Shown: piece after piece, positions 32,956 to 44,020 of the stretch
Numbering within the stretch: the stretch's first letter is position 1
How the letters are laid out: the number at the start of each line of letters is the position of its first letter
DNA from: Isoetes taiwanensis
Lineage: Eukaryota; Streptophyta; Lycopodiopsida; Isoetales; Isoetaceae
Length of the DNA stretch: 64,000 bases
NCBI GenBank assembly: GCA_021234155.1
Contig: JAJEKV010000077.1
Span: 994,890-1,058,889, forward strand
Reading direction: 5' to 3'
Made by a program: the position numbers and the translations under genes
The notes under the pieces: generated by a model
Told to the model about the DNA's origin: nothing
What the model saw: only the letters and a program-made list of their open reading frames with translations
The model's database searches: none

Positions 32956-35387
32956 CCAATTGCACAAGGTAATCACCGAACAGGCCATACTCTGCCTAAT
33001 TTATTTTCCAAATTCTAAATTCCCCAGCCATGGCTGAAGAATTTGAGCTTAAATCCGCAGGAACAAGAAGGAGGGACTCATTCCTTCACAAAACAGCTTT
33101 TGGAGGATGAATGGTACATCACTACAGCTGCTTCGGATAATACATTCGTCGAAGATATGAAGGATCTGCCTTACCGGACACAGTTAAGCTTGGATCCGAC
33201 TCATTTGCAGGCCCTTCTTGCTCAAACGGAAGTCCCAGACAAGCCATCTCTGTTGCATGCTTCCATATCTATGGATCAAATCCCAGTGCCAAATCCAAAT
33301 ATGAGATTAAACGATTATGCCATGCTGGGAGGCTTTCCTTCCATACCCACAACAAATAATATTGTTGGGTTTCCTGGTATACACAGAAGCACAGGCCCCA
33401 TGGCTCCATATCTTAGCACCCCTAGTGCCGGATATATGAATACATCTTTGTTGGGCACCTTGGATCAAGATCACCCAGTTGAAGATTTTAATTATTTCAA
33501 CAAGCCCAGTTTCGGATCTGCTGTTTCTATGGGGGTGAGCTCAGATTTGGTTCAGAATATGGTTAGCCCCCTTGATTTTTCGAGCAGGTATAGCAGTTAT
33601 TTTGAGGACAGTTTTAGGCTGGGTATGGTTGGTAAGGCAGGACCACCGCAACAAGATGTTGAACCAAATCTACAGAAAACTAGTTCCGGCTGTGTGGAAA
33701 GCTTGGCCCCTGTCGTTTCTCAGCCTTTGCTGCTTGACAATTCCGGTGTCAAATCCTCGCCAGTTCTAGCTTCAGCTTCTGGGGATTCATCTGTAGATAT
33801 GGTGGATGAAGAAACTAGATGTGTGAAAACTGGCCCTGTTTTTGGCAAGAAGGAGAGCGCCAATAAGAGGCAAAAAAGCCCTGTGTCTGAAGAGATGGCA
33901 GATTGTGCTAAGGAGTTGGGTTTTGTGAACCAGCAGGATCTAATTGATATGAATGAAGAGGAACTGGAGGATCTTGGTGATGGCTATGGCCAGCTCTGTG
34001 AAACCAATGACACCCTTCTACCTGAATCTGCTGCTCAATGTGGTGCTTCAGGTTCTGGTGAAGTTGAACGTGGTAAAAGAAAAGGCCTTCCTGCTAAAAA
34101 CCTCATGGCCGAGCGCAGAAGAAGAAAAAAGCTTAATGACAGACTTTATATGCTCAGATCTGTAGTTCCTAAGATTAGCAAGGTCTGCCTCAGTCCTTCA
34201 ATTTCTTTAACCTTTTGCTTCTTTTTTTTGCTTTGAATTGGCCTCTCTTTTGCCTACAATGGAAGTTTTCTAAACAATTTTATTTTTTTATTGTTGCAGA
34301 TGGATAGAGCTTCAATTCTTGGTGATGCAATAGATTATCTTAAAGAGCTTTTGCAAAGAATCAATGATTTGCATAATGAACTAGAGGGCCCTGTTGATGC
34401 CATGGTTCCTCCAGGATTTGCTGCTCAACATCAATCCCTCTTAGCTCCAGATCTTGCTGGCCATGTGAAGGAAGAGTTTCCTGTTTCCTTGCCTAGTTCT
34501 GAAGCCCAACCTGCAAATGTAAGTTTATTCTCTTTTTGTTTCATCTGCTTTGGGCATTACTTTCAGAGCATAGTTTTCGTTTGTGTTATAGTTAAATATG
34601 CCTTCTTTTCTTTGCAGCTCTGTCTTTTCCTGTTTTGTTTTGTACCTTGGTAACCCTGTAGAGAACCTCATTTCTTTATCCTCTGTGCAATCCTCCATAG
34701 TCTTCAGTGGGATGTTTTACCATGTGGCCAAACATCTTGTTTTTCTTTTTATCCCTGTTGTTGAGGAAAGCTTTAAAAGCATTTCTTTAATGAGCACATG
34801 CTCTCAATCCAGTGCAACCTTCCATTTGCATATTTGATTTTGTCTTCAGAATATACCTCTTTGAATTTGTTAAAGACAAATCCAGACAAAGGAAGGAAAG
34901 ATGGATCTTGATAAGATTCACAACATGCTTTCTTGTCTCTCAACAGCCTTATGCCACTTGCTTAAAGTATGTTAAATAGTCAAAAGATACTAATTTTTCT
35001 GCCACTGACCAATGGGAGCAGTGTCTGATAATATTTTACTGTTTTATAGGTTGAGGTAAAAGCTAAGGATGGAAAAGCCCTAAACATTCATATGTTTTGC
35101 GCACGACGGCCTGGAATTCTGTTATCAACAATGAGGGCACTCGATGGACTTGGTTTGGATGTGCAACAAGCTGTAATTAGCTGCTTCAATGGATTTGCAC
35201 TCGATGTCTTTTCAAGCAGAGGTGACATTCAAACTGATGAGATTTATGTCCTTAGAATTATAGACATGGTCTAATGCTGATGTTGGTGGATTTGCAGCAA
35301 ATGAAGGATGGATCAGTTGGACCAGAAGAAATCAAGGCAGTATTGTTGCACACAGCAGGCTATCACAACTCATTAGAAACTCTATAA
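32903..35387 (+). CDS. ICE1/SCREAM-type bHLH transcription factor
   Basis: Coding exons by splice sites and homology: 32903-32968, 33061-34182, 34300-34518, 35050-35221, 35298-35387, giving about 555 residues (Arabidopsis ICE1 has 494). The start [10 protein letters not shown] matches the MLxxxNGxxWM type of N-terminus of many ICE1 proteins, and LLEDEWY follows about 35 residues later, as expected. The bHLH (about residues 365-425) has [18 protein letters not shown], including the E and R that bind E-boxes, an intron after KISK, then [20 protein letters not shown]-terminal ACT-like domain follows ([22 protein letters not shown], split for length: VEVKAKDG, then [40 protein letters not shown]). 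In flowering plants these nuclear factors partner SPEECHLESS, MUTE and FAMA in stomatal development and act in cold response. Oddity: exon 4 is 172 bases, one too many; the T-run 35209-35212 has an extra T relative to a frame that would read DVFQAE and join exon 5. No homologous neighbour gene is near. Confidence 0.92.
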
Positions 35388-35917
35388 TGAGCTTCAATCA
35401 ACTAATTTTGTCCTTGTGTAATATATTTCCAATTTACCATGTTCAACAATGGCATGGGACAATTGCATGTTTAAAAATCAAAATATTAAGGGTTAGGTTG
35501 CAGGCCTTTGTGTAAAGGATCATCTTTTCTTTAAAAGCCTAGTGATTAAACCAATCACTGGCAAGTTTAAATATTTGCCCCTATTTAGGGCATGTTTGTA
35601 TTCTTCTACAAAGACTTTGTCAGAAAGAATGTTTTCATGTCTTGGATTCTTTACGAGCACGGCCTCATATCCACAAGGCCAAAGATCCAATGTTGTCAAT
35701 AGTGATGTTCACAAGGTGAGAGATCCACGATGTTGTCATGGTAGATTCACATTGTTGCATTGTTGTCCTCGATTTCGTTTAAGTGCTAGTACACTACTTA
35801 CTTGATCATGTGGTTTTCATAATTAAACTTGCTTACAAGATGAGAAGATATGACAATGCTAGTCACATAGTTGAACTTTACAAAATAAGAATTTAATTGA
35901 ATTGAATTTTACCATCC
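35388..35917. other. 3' flank of the bHLH gene
   Basis: AT-rich with no other gene. Probably contains the 3' untranslated region (for example GTGTAATATATTTCC at about 35416), but no clear poly(A) signal is assignable. Confidence 0.45.
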
Positions 35918-36545
35918 ACGTAATCAACACTAGGCTCAAATTACGCCTATATTACATTAAAATTATATTGTATAACATATTCTAGTTTTGCTGGAGCAGC
36001 GCCGCTTTCCTTCCCCCTTCTTTCTTCACGGGGATGCTTCTTCAACAGCCAAATCTGATGCTTCAACTGCTGATCTGGTGAACGACTATAGATCTCGTGC
36101 TTTAGAAGCCTCTTATTTCTTCCTCTGTAGATCCGTTGAAACCCCGACTACCTATTAAAATATTTGCACTATCAATAAAAAAAAAGGCCCAATTTTTGGG
36201 TTGTTTAAGTCTTGGGTCTTAGAGATGACAGATTGTAGCCCTTGCAGGTGCTTTAGGGCTTTCAGAGGCGGCCGAAGAAAGAAGCTATCGGTTTTGAATC
36301 CATTTTGGCAAATCCATTTTGGAGGTTTTGGCAGATCGGTTTGTTCTTAGAAGTAGATGCTTCATTCACAAAAACATTTTACCAAGTTTTCTTGCCTGTG
36401 TGATGCTCTGACTATTTTTTGCAGAGATTGCTTGCTTGTCTCTAGATTTTGGTCTACAAATCTGTTCAAATCTTGTATTAGAGATGATTCATCACTAAAA
36501 CAAAGCATTTTCCACTTGGAAATTTGAGCCTAGTGTTGATTACGT
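35918..36545. mobile_element. 628-bp element with perfect 24-bp inverted ends
   Basis: The sequence at 35918-35941 (ACGTAATCAACACTAGG...) is the exact reverse complement of 36522-36545. The interior has no coding potential and includes an A-run at about 36176-36184. No convincing target duplication. Size and perfect terminal repeats suggest a non-autonomous DNA element or foldback. Confidence 0.65.
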
Positions 36546-36547
36546 CC

Positions 36548-36704
36548 CGTAATCCACAGAAGGGGGGCATTCCGCCCTTGTAGGATTTTCTTTCAAGACA
36601 CACGCCCTCGTGCCCTTTTCAAGCCAGCCGCTCGTTACACCGCCTCGACGCTAAGCCAGCCGAGATCCCTCTTGGGCGGAATGCCTCCCCTCCCGTGGAT
36701 TACG
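36548..36704. mobile_element. 157-bp MITE-like element
   Basis: The left end CGTAATCCACAGAAGG...GCATTCCGCCC (36548-36577) matches the reverse complement of the right end (36674-36704, GGGCGGAATGCC...GTGGATTACG) with a few differences over 30 bp. The interior is GC-rich and unlike the neighbourhood. It lies two bases after the preceding element and shares the CGTAATC terminal word with it. Superfamily undetermined; no clear duplication of target bases. Confidence 0.7.
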
Positions 36705-37084
36705 TAGTACATAGACCGAAAGGGCCTTTGGGACTTCAAAGAATAAGGTAGACCTATTATTATCTAGGATTGAAAAACCTTGAAAGGATTTTCGAGGAAA
36801 AAACTTTAGCAGTAATAAGCTTATTGATAAACTATATATTCTTACATGTCAGTGTAGTGATGGACACAACTGAGTGCGCATGTCTAAAACCTCTTGGATA
36901 TCTTATGCTAGTGCCACTACTGAAGGCATCTACAACATCACATGTAGCGATTGGTTATATAAGGCCCCCAAAAATGAGCTTGCATAAAAAAATCAGCATG
37001 TAAGCTTATCTTTTTCTATACAACAATTTACAATGTCAACGAAAACTATGTATCCTTCAGATATTTTTTTGTACTAATTCTAAA

Positions 37085-37375
37085 ATTTACACTAGTTTCT
37101 ACAACAATCCTCATTAGTTTGTAAGATTACTTTTAAGCATATGTTGATTTTGCAGTGTCATTGCTAGTTCATATCATGTTTAATTACGAGAATCCTACAC
37201 AATAGTTTTTGCAAATCATCATTAGTTTTGGAGAAGTGTTCTAAGCATATATAAATTTGCAAGCCATTGCTAGTTCATACCACCTTAATTATATGCATTC
37301 TAGATTTTACAATGGTTTCGTAAAATCATCATTAACTTATGGGATGGTTTTTACATATATGTTTTCAATAATTTT
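37085..37375. repeat. Degenerate tandem repeat of about 109 bp
   Basis: Three diverged copies, marked by TCATTAGTTT/TCATTAACTT at about 37111, 37219 and 37329, each followed by AAGCATAT or ACATATAT and, in the first two, CATTGCTAGTTCATA. Confidence 0.65.
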
Positions 37376-37419
37376 AAAGGCTTTCACATCCTAATTATCG
37401 GCCACCATTTGACAGCCAT

Positions 37420-38330
37420 ATCGGAGTCCAGCAGTATCATTTTGGACTCCACATTGATCAGTTGAAGAGTTGGCTTACTGATAATGGGGGTAATGGAGCT
37501 CAAGTTCTGCACCAAATCATCAGATAACTAATATATGCTAACGATGTGGACCTCCTAGCTCACACTCTGGAGGACATGCAGTGCTATCTTGATGCCCTAG
37601 ACACATTCTACCAGATCACTAATATGCACATCAACCTGGCCAAGACTAAGGTGGTCTTCATATCATTCTCATGTCAGGCAAGACCTCCCTCCTTCAGTTA
37701 CCGAGGGCAGAATGTGGAAGTGACACCCACTTACAAGTATTTGAATGTGGAGTTTCCTTCTACATACTGGGACACTTCCGTCCAGTTAAGAGTGACGGCG
37801 GGCTGGAAGGCACTGTATGCAATGCAAAATAACTGCCACAGAATGGAGCTATATGATTGGGCCCATCAGCCCCACCTATTTAAAGTCTTGGTGGAGGTCG
37901 TCCTTCTATATGGGGTCTAAGTTTGGAGCCCAGTACTATCCTTTACAACCTGGAATGACTTGGAGCAAGTGCAGAAAGCCTTTCTGGAACAGGCACTGGG
38001 AGTGAAGTCCATGATTCCATATCAAATCATGCTGCAAGGGACGGGTTTCTTACCTCTTCAGAGGGCAACCATTGATTGCCACATCGTTTACTTTCAGAAG
38101 GTAGTCAATCCCCAACTTGGCTTACACCATAGCAACAGAGCCGATGCATCTCAAAGCCTGTTGCAGGGAAAGAAGAGCTCGATGGGTTGCAGTGGAATGT
38201 GCAAAAGCACAAAGGTGTATACAGGTGCAAATAGAAGCAGATTGCCATAGCTTAATGCAGTACCTTAACGCTTGCTTCCTTAGCAAGCTTTAGAATGTCA
38301 GTGCCCTTGAACAGGTCAAGACAGCTGTGA
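37420..38330 (+). mobile_element. LINE reverse transcriptase remnant
   Basis: Plus strand, with stops and frameshifts. The RT catalytic block reads IYANDVDLLAHTLEDMQ (about 37531-37580), where YADD has become YAND. It is followed by LDTFYQITNMHINLAKTKVV, the usual LxxFCxxxGLxINxxKTK block. The thumb and connector continue with YLNVEF, WKALYAMQNNCHRM, FKVLVEVVLLYGV, and VQKAFLEQALGVKS...GTGFLPLQRAT. The last block also occurs at 7.8 kb, so the two LINEs are related. No endonuclease or 3' tail is visible, so both ends are missing. Confidence 0.85.
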
Positions 38331-40567
38331 CGTCCCCTACTCATATACGGTGCACTCACCGTATACAAACAGGAGTTCATCCCCCACACTGACCCCAATT
38401 TTTGGTCCACAGTTATTTTTTAGTTGTACGGAAGTGTTGTTTTATGCCAAAAACAACACCAAAATGGCCCCAAAAGTTCACGTGGCCCGTTTATCCGGAT
38501 TTACACAAAGAGACAGTGGTTTTTTGGCAAAAACATTCCACTGTGGTTTTTCTGACAGTTTTTTGTTTTTTGATCAACGTGTCCTTTTATTTCACTATTG
38601 TTTTTCACGAACTTTTGTCAACGTGTGGTTTTTTCTTGACTGTTGTTTTTTGGAGGAGCCACGCGTTGTTTGTATTCCAAAAAACACATGTAGGTTTGAA
38701 TATTAATACGTGGAAAATTGAAAAAGAATAGTTTTTTTTTTCCTTTTCAATGTGTGTTGTTTTGTTTTCTCCACTTGTAGATCTTTAAGTTAACATTGTT
38801 TTCACAAAAGAAAATACGTAATATCTAAGAAATCCACATGTATTATTTTAGAATAATTGTTGTTTTCAAATGTTATTTTACTACGACAATATATAGTTAT
38901 TAGATATATTATGTATTATGTTTTTTCTTTACATGTTGGTTTTAAAAGTTATCATTGTTTTCTTAAAAAACAATACGTAGTTTTAAAGAAACCCACATAT
39001 AGGGAACATTGTTTTCCTTGATTTGATACGTAGCTATTAAGAAGTAGACACGTTGTTTCTTAATGTAGCTGTTGTCTCAATAAAATAAAATATATGTGGC
39101 CTTTATTTAAATTTAGAGAAACAACCCGTTTGGCGCTCTGGAACATCTGTCTAACCAATCAAATATTGACACGTGGCAACTCAATTTTTCAACAAAAGGC
39201 AATTATTTATTAGCTATTGATAATTTCAATCTACTGAAAGGAAAAAGACATCATGGAGCAAGCATCATTTGAATGCAAATAAAATGAATACAGCATTGTG
39301 AATTTCCACTAAACTCAAGTTTGCCTTTAAGTTTTGATTTTAATTGATTCCATATTTAAACTCAAGCTTGCCTTGAAACACAGATTACATTTTCACAAAT
39401 TTATATATTGTATAAACTCAATTTTGCTTTATTCAAATTCTTGCCATTGAGCTGATTTGATACATAGTAAATGATATGCATATTCTTCTTTTCATGCCAC
39501 CTTGCAAACCTGTCTGTTTCCTTTCATTATGCCAAAATATTCTGAAGAAAAGAAAGATCCCTTTAACAACCTTTAACAAGTCATGTTTCTTTACAAATGG
39601 AGGGTCGCCAAATGCATTTTCTGCGGTTTCTAATCCTCTCTTCTTACGATAATAAAACACCGTGATACCACCCCCTTCATAGAAAAAGCCCGATTACCAA
39701 TGCTCTTCCTTTCGCAAAACAAACACAATAGAATATTGAGTGCTCAATTGATCTTATTTTGAAGTAGACGTAACAATCGTTATGCTCATTGCCAAATTTT
39801 GGACTAACCTTTTATTCAAAAAATTGGTTTAAAAAGACAATGTTCAAAAATTGGTTTAGAAAGACAACAATGTTGGTCCTTTTCCGCTTTCAAAGGCATA
39901 TAAAAAAACAATTAGCTTGCGTTATTCTTACTACGTCCCTAGTTTCATATTCATAGAAAACATCGCCTATGTAGTTTCTAGAAATACATCATGGGCATAT
40001 GCAATCGGGGAGGAAATAGAGAGTAGAATAATATTTTGCCGATCCACGAGCCCCTCCCCGGACAAGAGCTGCAAGCCTTCTTCGATCCTCATTCCAGTCT
40101 ACTCATGGATTAAGTCATCTTTAAGGATCTTCAACTAAGCTCAAGATGGGCGGACTATGTCATCCGTGATTGAAAGAACAGATTAGATTTTTTACAAGAT
40201 CAAGAGAGCGTACCGAATATGCTTTTTTTGAGTTACCTTGGAGTCCAAGCCACATCTTCTCGGTCCTCTACCGCCATAGCCAGACCTCCAAACTCAGAAC
40301 AATTAATTTCTTTGAGCACAAGGATATTCAGAATCTAGGCTGTCCAGATTGTCTTGTCCGGATTTATTGCAGCTCATGTCCATTTGACTACCCTTCTGCA
40401 TCCAGAAGTGCGCTCAGAGCCATTTCCGGGCTCCCATCGATGGATCTATGTAATGACCTTGATGTTCTTGATATTTTCCCCGCCTTTTTACGTGCCAATT
40501 TATACCGATTGATGCAAAATGGGACATGAGCACCTACATCAAGAAGAAGCTTTGCCATCGCCAAGCA
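38331..40567. other. Non-coding, T-rich, hairpin-rich near 38.35-38.55 kb
   Basis: Contains a perfect 8-bp stem with a 4-base loop (ATACGGTG-CACT-CACCGTAT, about 38346-38365) and a longer imperfect hairpin between CAGTGG and CCACTG near 38514-38544. The open frames of about 110-120 codons here overlap one another and look like chance. Confidence 0.5.
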
Positions 40568-40860
40568 AAGGAGCTCACGGGATTCGCCAACGCCAAGGGC
40601 TTGGCAGCCAAGGGGGGAGAGGAAAAAAAAGGGGAGGAAAGCAGAGGGAGAGAGGAAAAACACAGGAGGAGCTCTTGCCGATTCGCCATCGCCAAGGGGC
40701 GCCATAGCCAAGGGGTAGAGAGGAAAAACAGGGAGGAAAGCACAGGGAGAGAGGAAAAACACAGGGAGGAGCTCTGCCGGATTCGCCATCGCCAAGCGGC
40801 GCCATAGTCAAGGGAGAGAGGAAAAACACAGGGAGGAAAGCACAGGGCGAGGGAAACACA
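40568..40860. repeat. Purine-rich tandem repeat, three units of about 100 bp
   Basis: Units start with GAGCTC at about 40568, 40669 and 40769. Each holds GATTCGCCA(T/A)CGCCAAG, then GCCA(A/T)AG-type sequence and a GAGAGGAAAAACACAGG purine block. The array is open on both strands because of its composition (Arg/Lys/Glu-rich one way, Phe/Leu/Pro-rich the other), which I take as non-coding. Confidence 0.8.
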
Positions 40861-41855
40861 TGGCGCAAGGCCAATCACATTAGAGGTCTTGGATCAACAT
40901 CTTAGCCGCTCATCGTCTTTGTCAATCTCAACCATCAATTTCAAGGGGCCAATATCTAACATAATAAAATGGGGATGAAGATCTCAACCGGCCCATCTTG
41001 ATCTGTTTAATAAAATACTACTTAGCGTTTGCATGCATATTTTTAAATATATATAATAGATTTTATCCCCCTTTTTTTTTCCTACTACAGGGGCTATTGT
41101 TTCTCCTATTGTGCCCCCACTCTTTTCTTCACGCCTTTTTATATACAACTCCCTACCCTTTCCCTACCCTTGAGGTATGGCGGTGCCCATATTTCTTCTG
41201 GGATGTCGAGTAGCGACCGCCCTTGAAAATTATTTCTAGTAGATCCCTTTAGGTGGATCTCGGCTGCAATTGCACGCAAACCGGCTGCTTTGGCAATGCA
41301 CACGAAGTTGGTTTTGCTTGATCCGCTTACCAAATGTTTTCCCATGTTCTTAAGAAAGCAAAAAACATTCTCGAAATTTTAAATGATAAAAGGAAAAGGT
41401 TATATGCACACCCGAAATAAAACCCGCAATAGCAAAGGTCGAGATTGTAAGAGCTTCAACAACTCTCAGTATGTTTTTATATCGAGAGGCCCTGCATGGT
41501 AGCACAGCTCCATATAGCATAGGCAGTGCCAAAACTATAGTTGCCGAGTGTTTAGAACTATTTCCATCCTAAAGTAACAGAAACAGTATAGATGCAGAAC
41601 AAAATTTCGGAGAAGATTATATGGCTCCGAAAATAATAGCTTGCGTGGAAAGAATTACTCCTCCTCACATTGGAAGCCCGACCAATCCCCATTGTCTTTG
41701 GATCTCGCCAATCCTATGTAAACTAGCATTAAAACTGGAGATAATATCGAGTTCCGAACACGCAGTTTCGAACATAAGTAGAAGCAAAAAAAAAACATCT
41801 CAGATCTCAAAAATAGAACCAAGGCAGGCAAGCACCGCTCTATAGGCGCATGCCC
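40861..41855. other. No gene seen
   Basis: Short frames only. A pyrimidine-rich stretch lies near 41060-41165. Confidence 0.5.
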
Positions 41856-44020
41856 ACGTGGCATATTTGAGCCACCTCGACATGTTTGAGCCTAGGTGGC
41901 ATGTTAAAGCCAAGGTGGCATGTTGGAGTCTAGATGACATGTTTGAGCCATCTTGGCATGTTGGAGCCTAGGTGGCATGCTTGAGCCATCTTGGCATGTT
42001 TGAGCCTAGGTGGCATGTTGGAGCCCATGGCATGTTTGAGCCACCTTGGCATGTTGGAGCCTAGGTGGCATGTTGGATAAGTGGCATGTTGGAGCCAAGG
42101 TGGCATGTTTTGAGCCTAGGTGGCTTGTTTGAGCCATCTTGGCATGTTTGAGCCACCTTGGCATGTTTGAGCCTATGTGGCATGTTGGAGCAAATGTGGC
42201 ATGTTTGAGCCTAAGTGGCATGTTGGAGCTTTGGTGGCGTGTTTGAGCCATTTGGCATATTTGAGCCACATTGGCATGTTAGAGCCTAGTGGCATGTTTG
42301 GGCCCATGTGGCATGTTTGAGCCACCTTGGCATATTTGAACCTAGGTGGTAAGTTGGAGCCTAGGTGGCATGTTGGAGTCTAGGTGGCATGTTGGAGCCT
42401 AGGTGTCATGTTTGAGCCATCTTAGCATGTTGGAGCCTAGGTGGCATGCTTGAGCCACCTTGGCATGTTGGAGCCTAGGTGGCATGTTGGTGCCTGCGTG
42501 TCATGTTTGAGCCACCTTGGCATGTTTGAGCCTAGGTGGCATGTTGGAGCCCTTGTGGTATACTTGAGCCACCTCGACATGTTTGAGCCACCTCGACATG
42601 TTTGAACCACCTTGGCATGTTGGAGTCTATTTGGCATGTTGGAGCCCATGGCATGTTTGAGCCACCTTGGCATGTTTGAGCCTAGGTGGCATGTTGGAAT
42701 CTAGGTGGCATGTTTGAGACTAGGTGGCATGTTTGAGTGACCTTGGCATGTTGGAGCCTAGGTGTTGTGCTTGAGCCACCTTGGCATGTTTGAGCCTAGG
42801 TGGCATGTTTGAGCCACCTTGTCATGTTGAGTGGCATTTTGGAGCCTAGGTGGCATGCACGGGAGCCTAATGGCATGTTGGAGTCCGTGGGCATGTTTGA
42901 GCTGTGAGGTAGCATGTTTGAGCCTAGGTGGCATTTTGGAGCCGACATGGCATGTTTGAGCCGCCTTGGCATGTTGGAGCCTAGGGAGCCCAGGGCGGGC
43001 ATGTTTGAGCCACCTTGGCATGTTTGAGCCTCACGTGTCATGTTGGAGCCTAGGTGACATTTTTGAGCCACCTTGGCATGTTGGAGCCTAGATGGCTTGT
43101 CCGAGCGTGGGCGTGTTTGAGCCACCTTGGCATGTTTGAGCCACCTTAGCATGTTTGCACCTAGATGGCATGTTGGAGCCTAGTGGCATGTTTGAGCCAC
43201 CTTGGCATGTTTGAACCACCTTGGCATGTTGGAGCCCGCTGGCATATTTGAGCCACCTTGAAATGTTCAAGCCACCTTGGCATGCTTGAGCCTAGGTGGC
43301 ACATTGGAGCCCTAGATGACATGTTTGAGCCACCTTGGCATGTTGGAGCCCAGGGTGGCGTGTGGCATGTTTGAGCCACCTTGGCATGTTGGAAGCCTAG
43401 GTGGCATGTTGAGCCTAGGTGGCATGTTTGAGCCACCTTGGCATGTTGGAGCCTAGGTAGCATGTTGGAGCTTGTGTGGCATGTTTGAGCCACCTTGGCA
43501 TGTTTGAGCCTAGGTGGCACATTGGAACCTAGTTGGCATGTTGGGCCAGCGTGGCATGTTTGAGCCACCTTGGCATGTTTGAGCCTAGGTGGCACGTTGG
43601 AGCCAACTTGGCATGTTTGAGCCACCTTGGCATGTTGGAGCCTTGGTGGCATGTTTTGAGCCACCTTGGCATGTTTGAGCCTAGGTGGCATGTTGGAGCC
43701 CGCGTGGCATGTTTGACCCACCTTGGCATATTTGATCCTAGGTGGCATGTTGGAACCACCTTGCATGTTGGAGCCTAGGTGACATGTTGAAGCCACGTGG
43801 CATGTTTGAGCCACCTTGCCATGTTTGAGCCACCTTGACATGATGGAGCCTAGGTGGCATCTTGGAGCCGACATGGCATGTTTGAGCCACCTTGGCATGT
43901 TGGAGCCTAGGTGGCATGCTGGTGCCCATGTGGCATGTTGCCACCTTGGCATCTTTGAGCATAGGTGGTATGTTGGAGCCTAGGTGACATGTTTGAGCCA
44001 CCTTGGCATGTTTTAGCCTA
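41856..44020. repeat. Minisatellite of 19-bp half-units with dyad symmetry
   Basis: About 2.2 kb of alternating 19-bp words, typically GAGCCACCTTGGCATGTTT and GAGCCTAGGTGGCATGTTG, giving a 38-bp higher-order unit with many point changes and indels. GCCACCT of one word is the reverse complement of AGGTGGC in the next, so each 38-bp unit can fold with a 7-bp stem. Long minus-strand frames (up to 263 codons, 43161-43952) exist because the repeat has a stop in only one minus frame. They encode shuffled PRWLKHA/KVAQTCHLGSNM words. Confidence 0.93.

Noticed and set aside
33030-33060. ATG at 33030 (CCATGGCTGAAG) as start of the bHLH protein
   Set aside because: It is out of frame with the bHLH coding sequence and falls in the inferred intron 32969-33060; its frame stops after about 23 codons.
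38332-38345. TGTGACGTCCCC as another LTR start
   Set aside because: No polypurine tract before it, no matching partner, and similarity to the LARD LTRs ends after about 9 bases.
41856-44020. CRISPR array
   Set aside because: Units are contiguous 19/38-bp words without unique spacers, and the genome is a plant nuclear genome.
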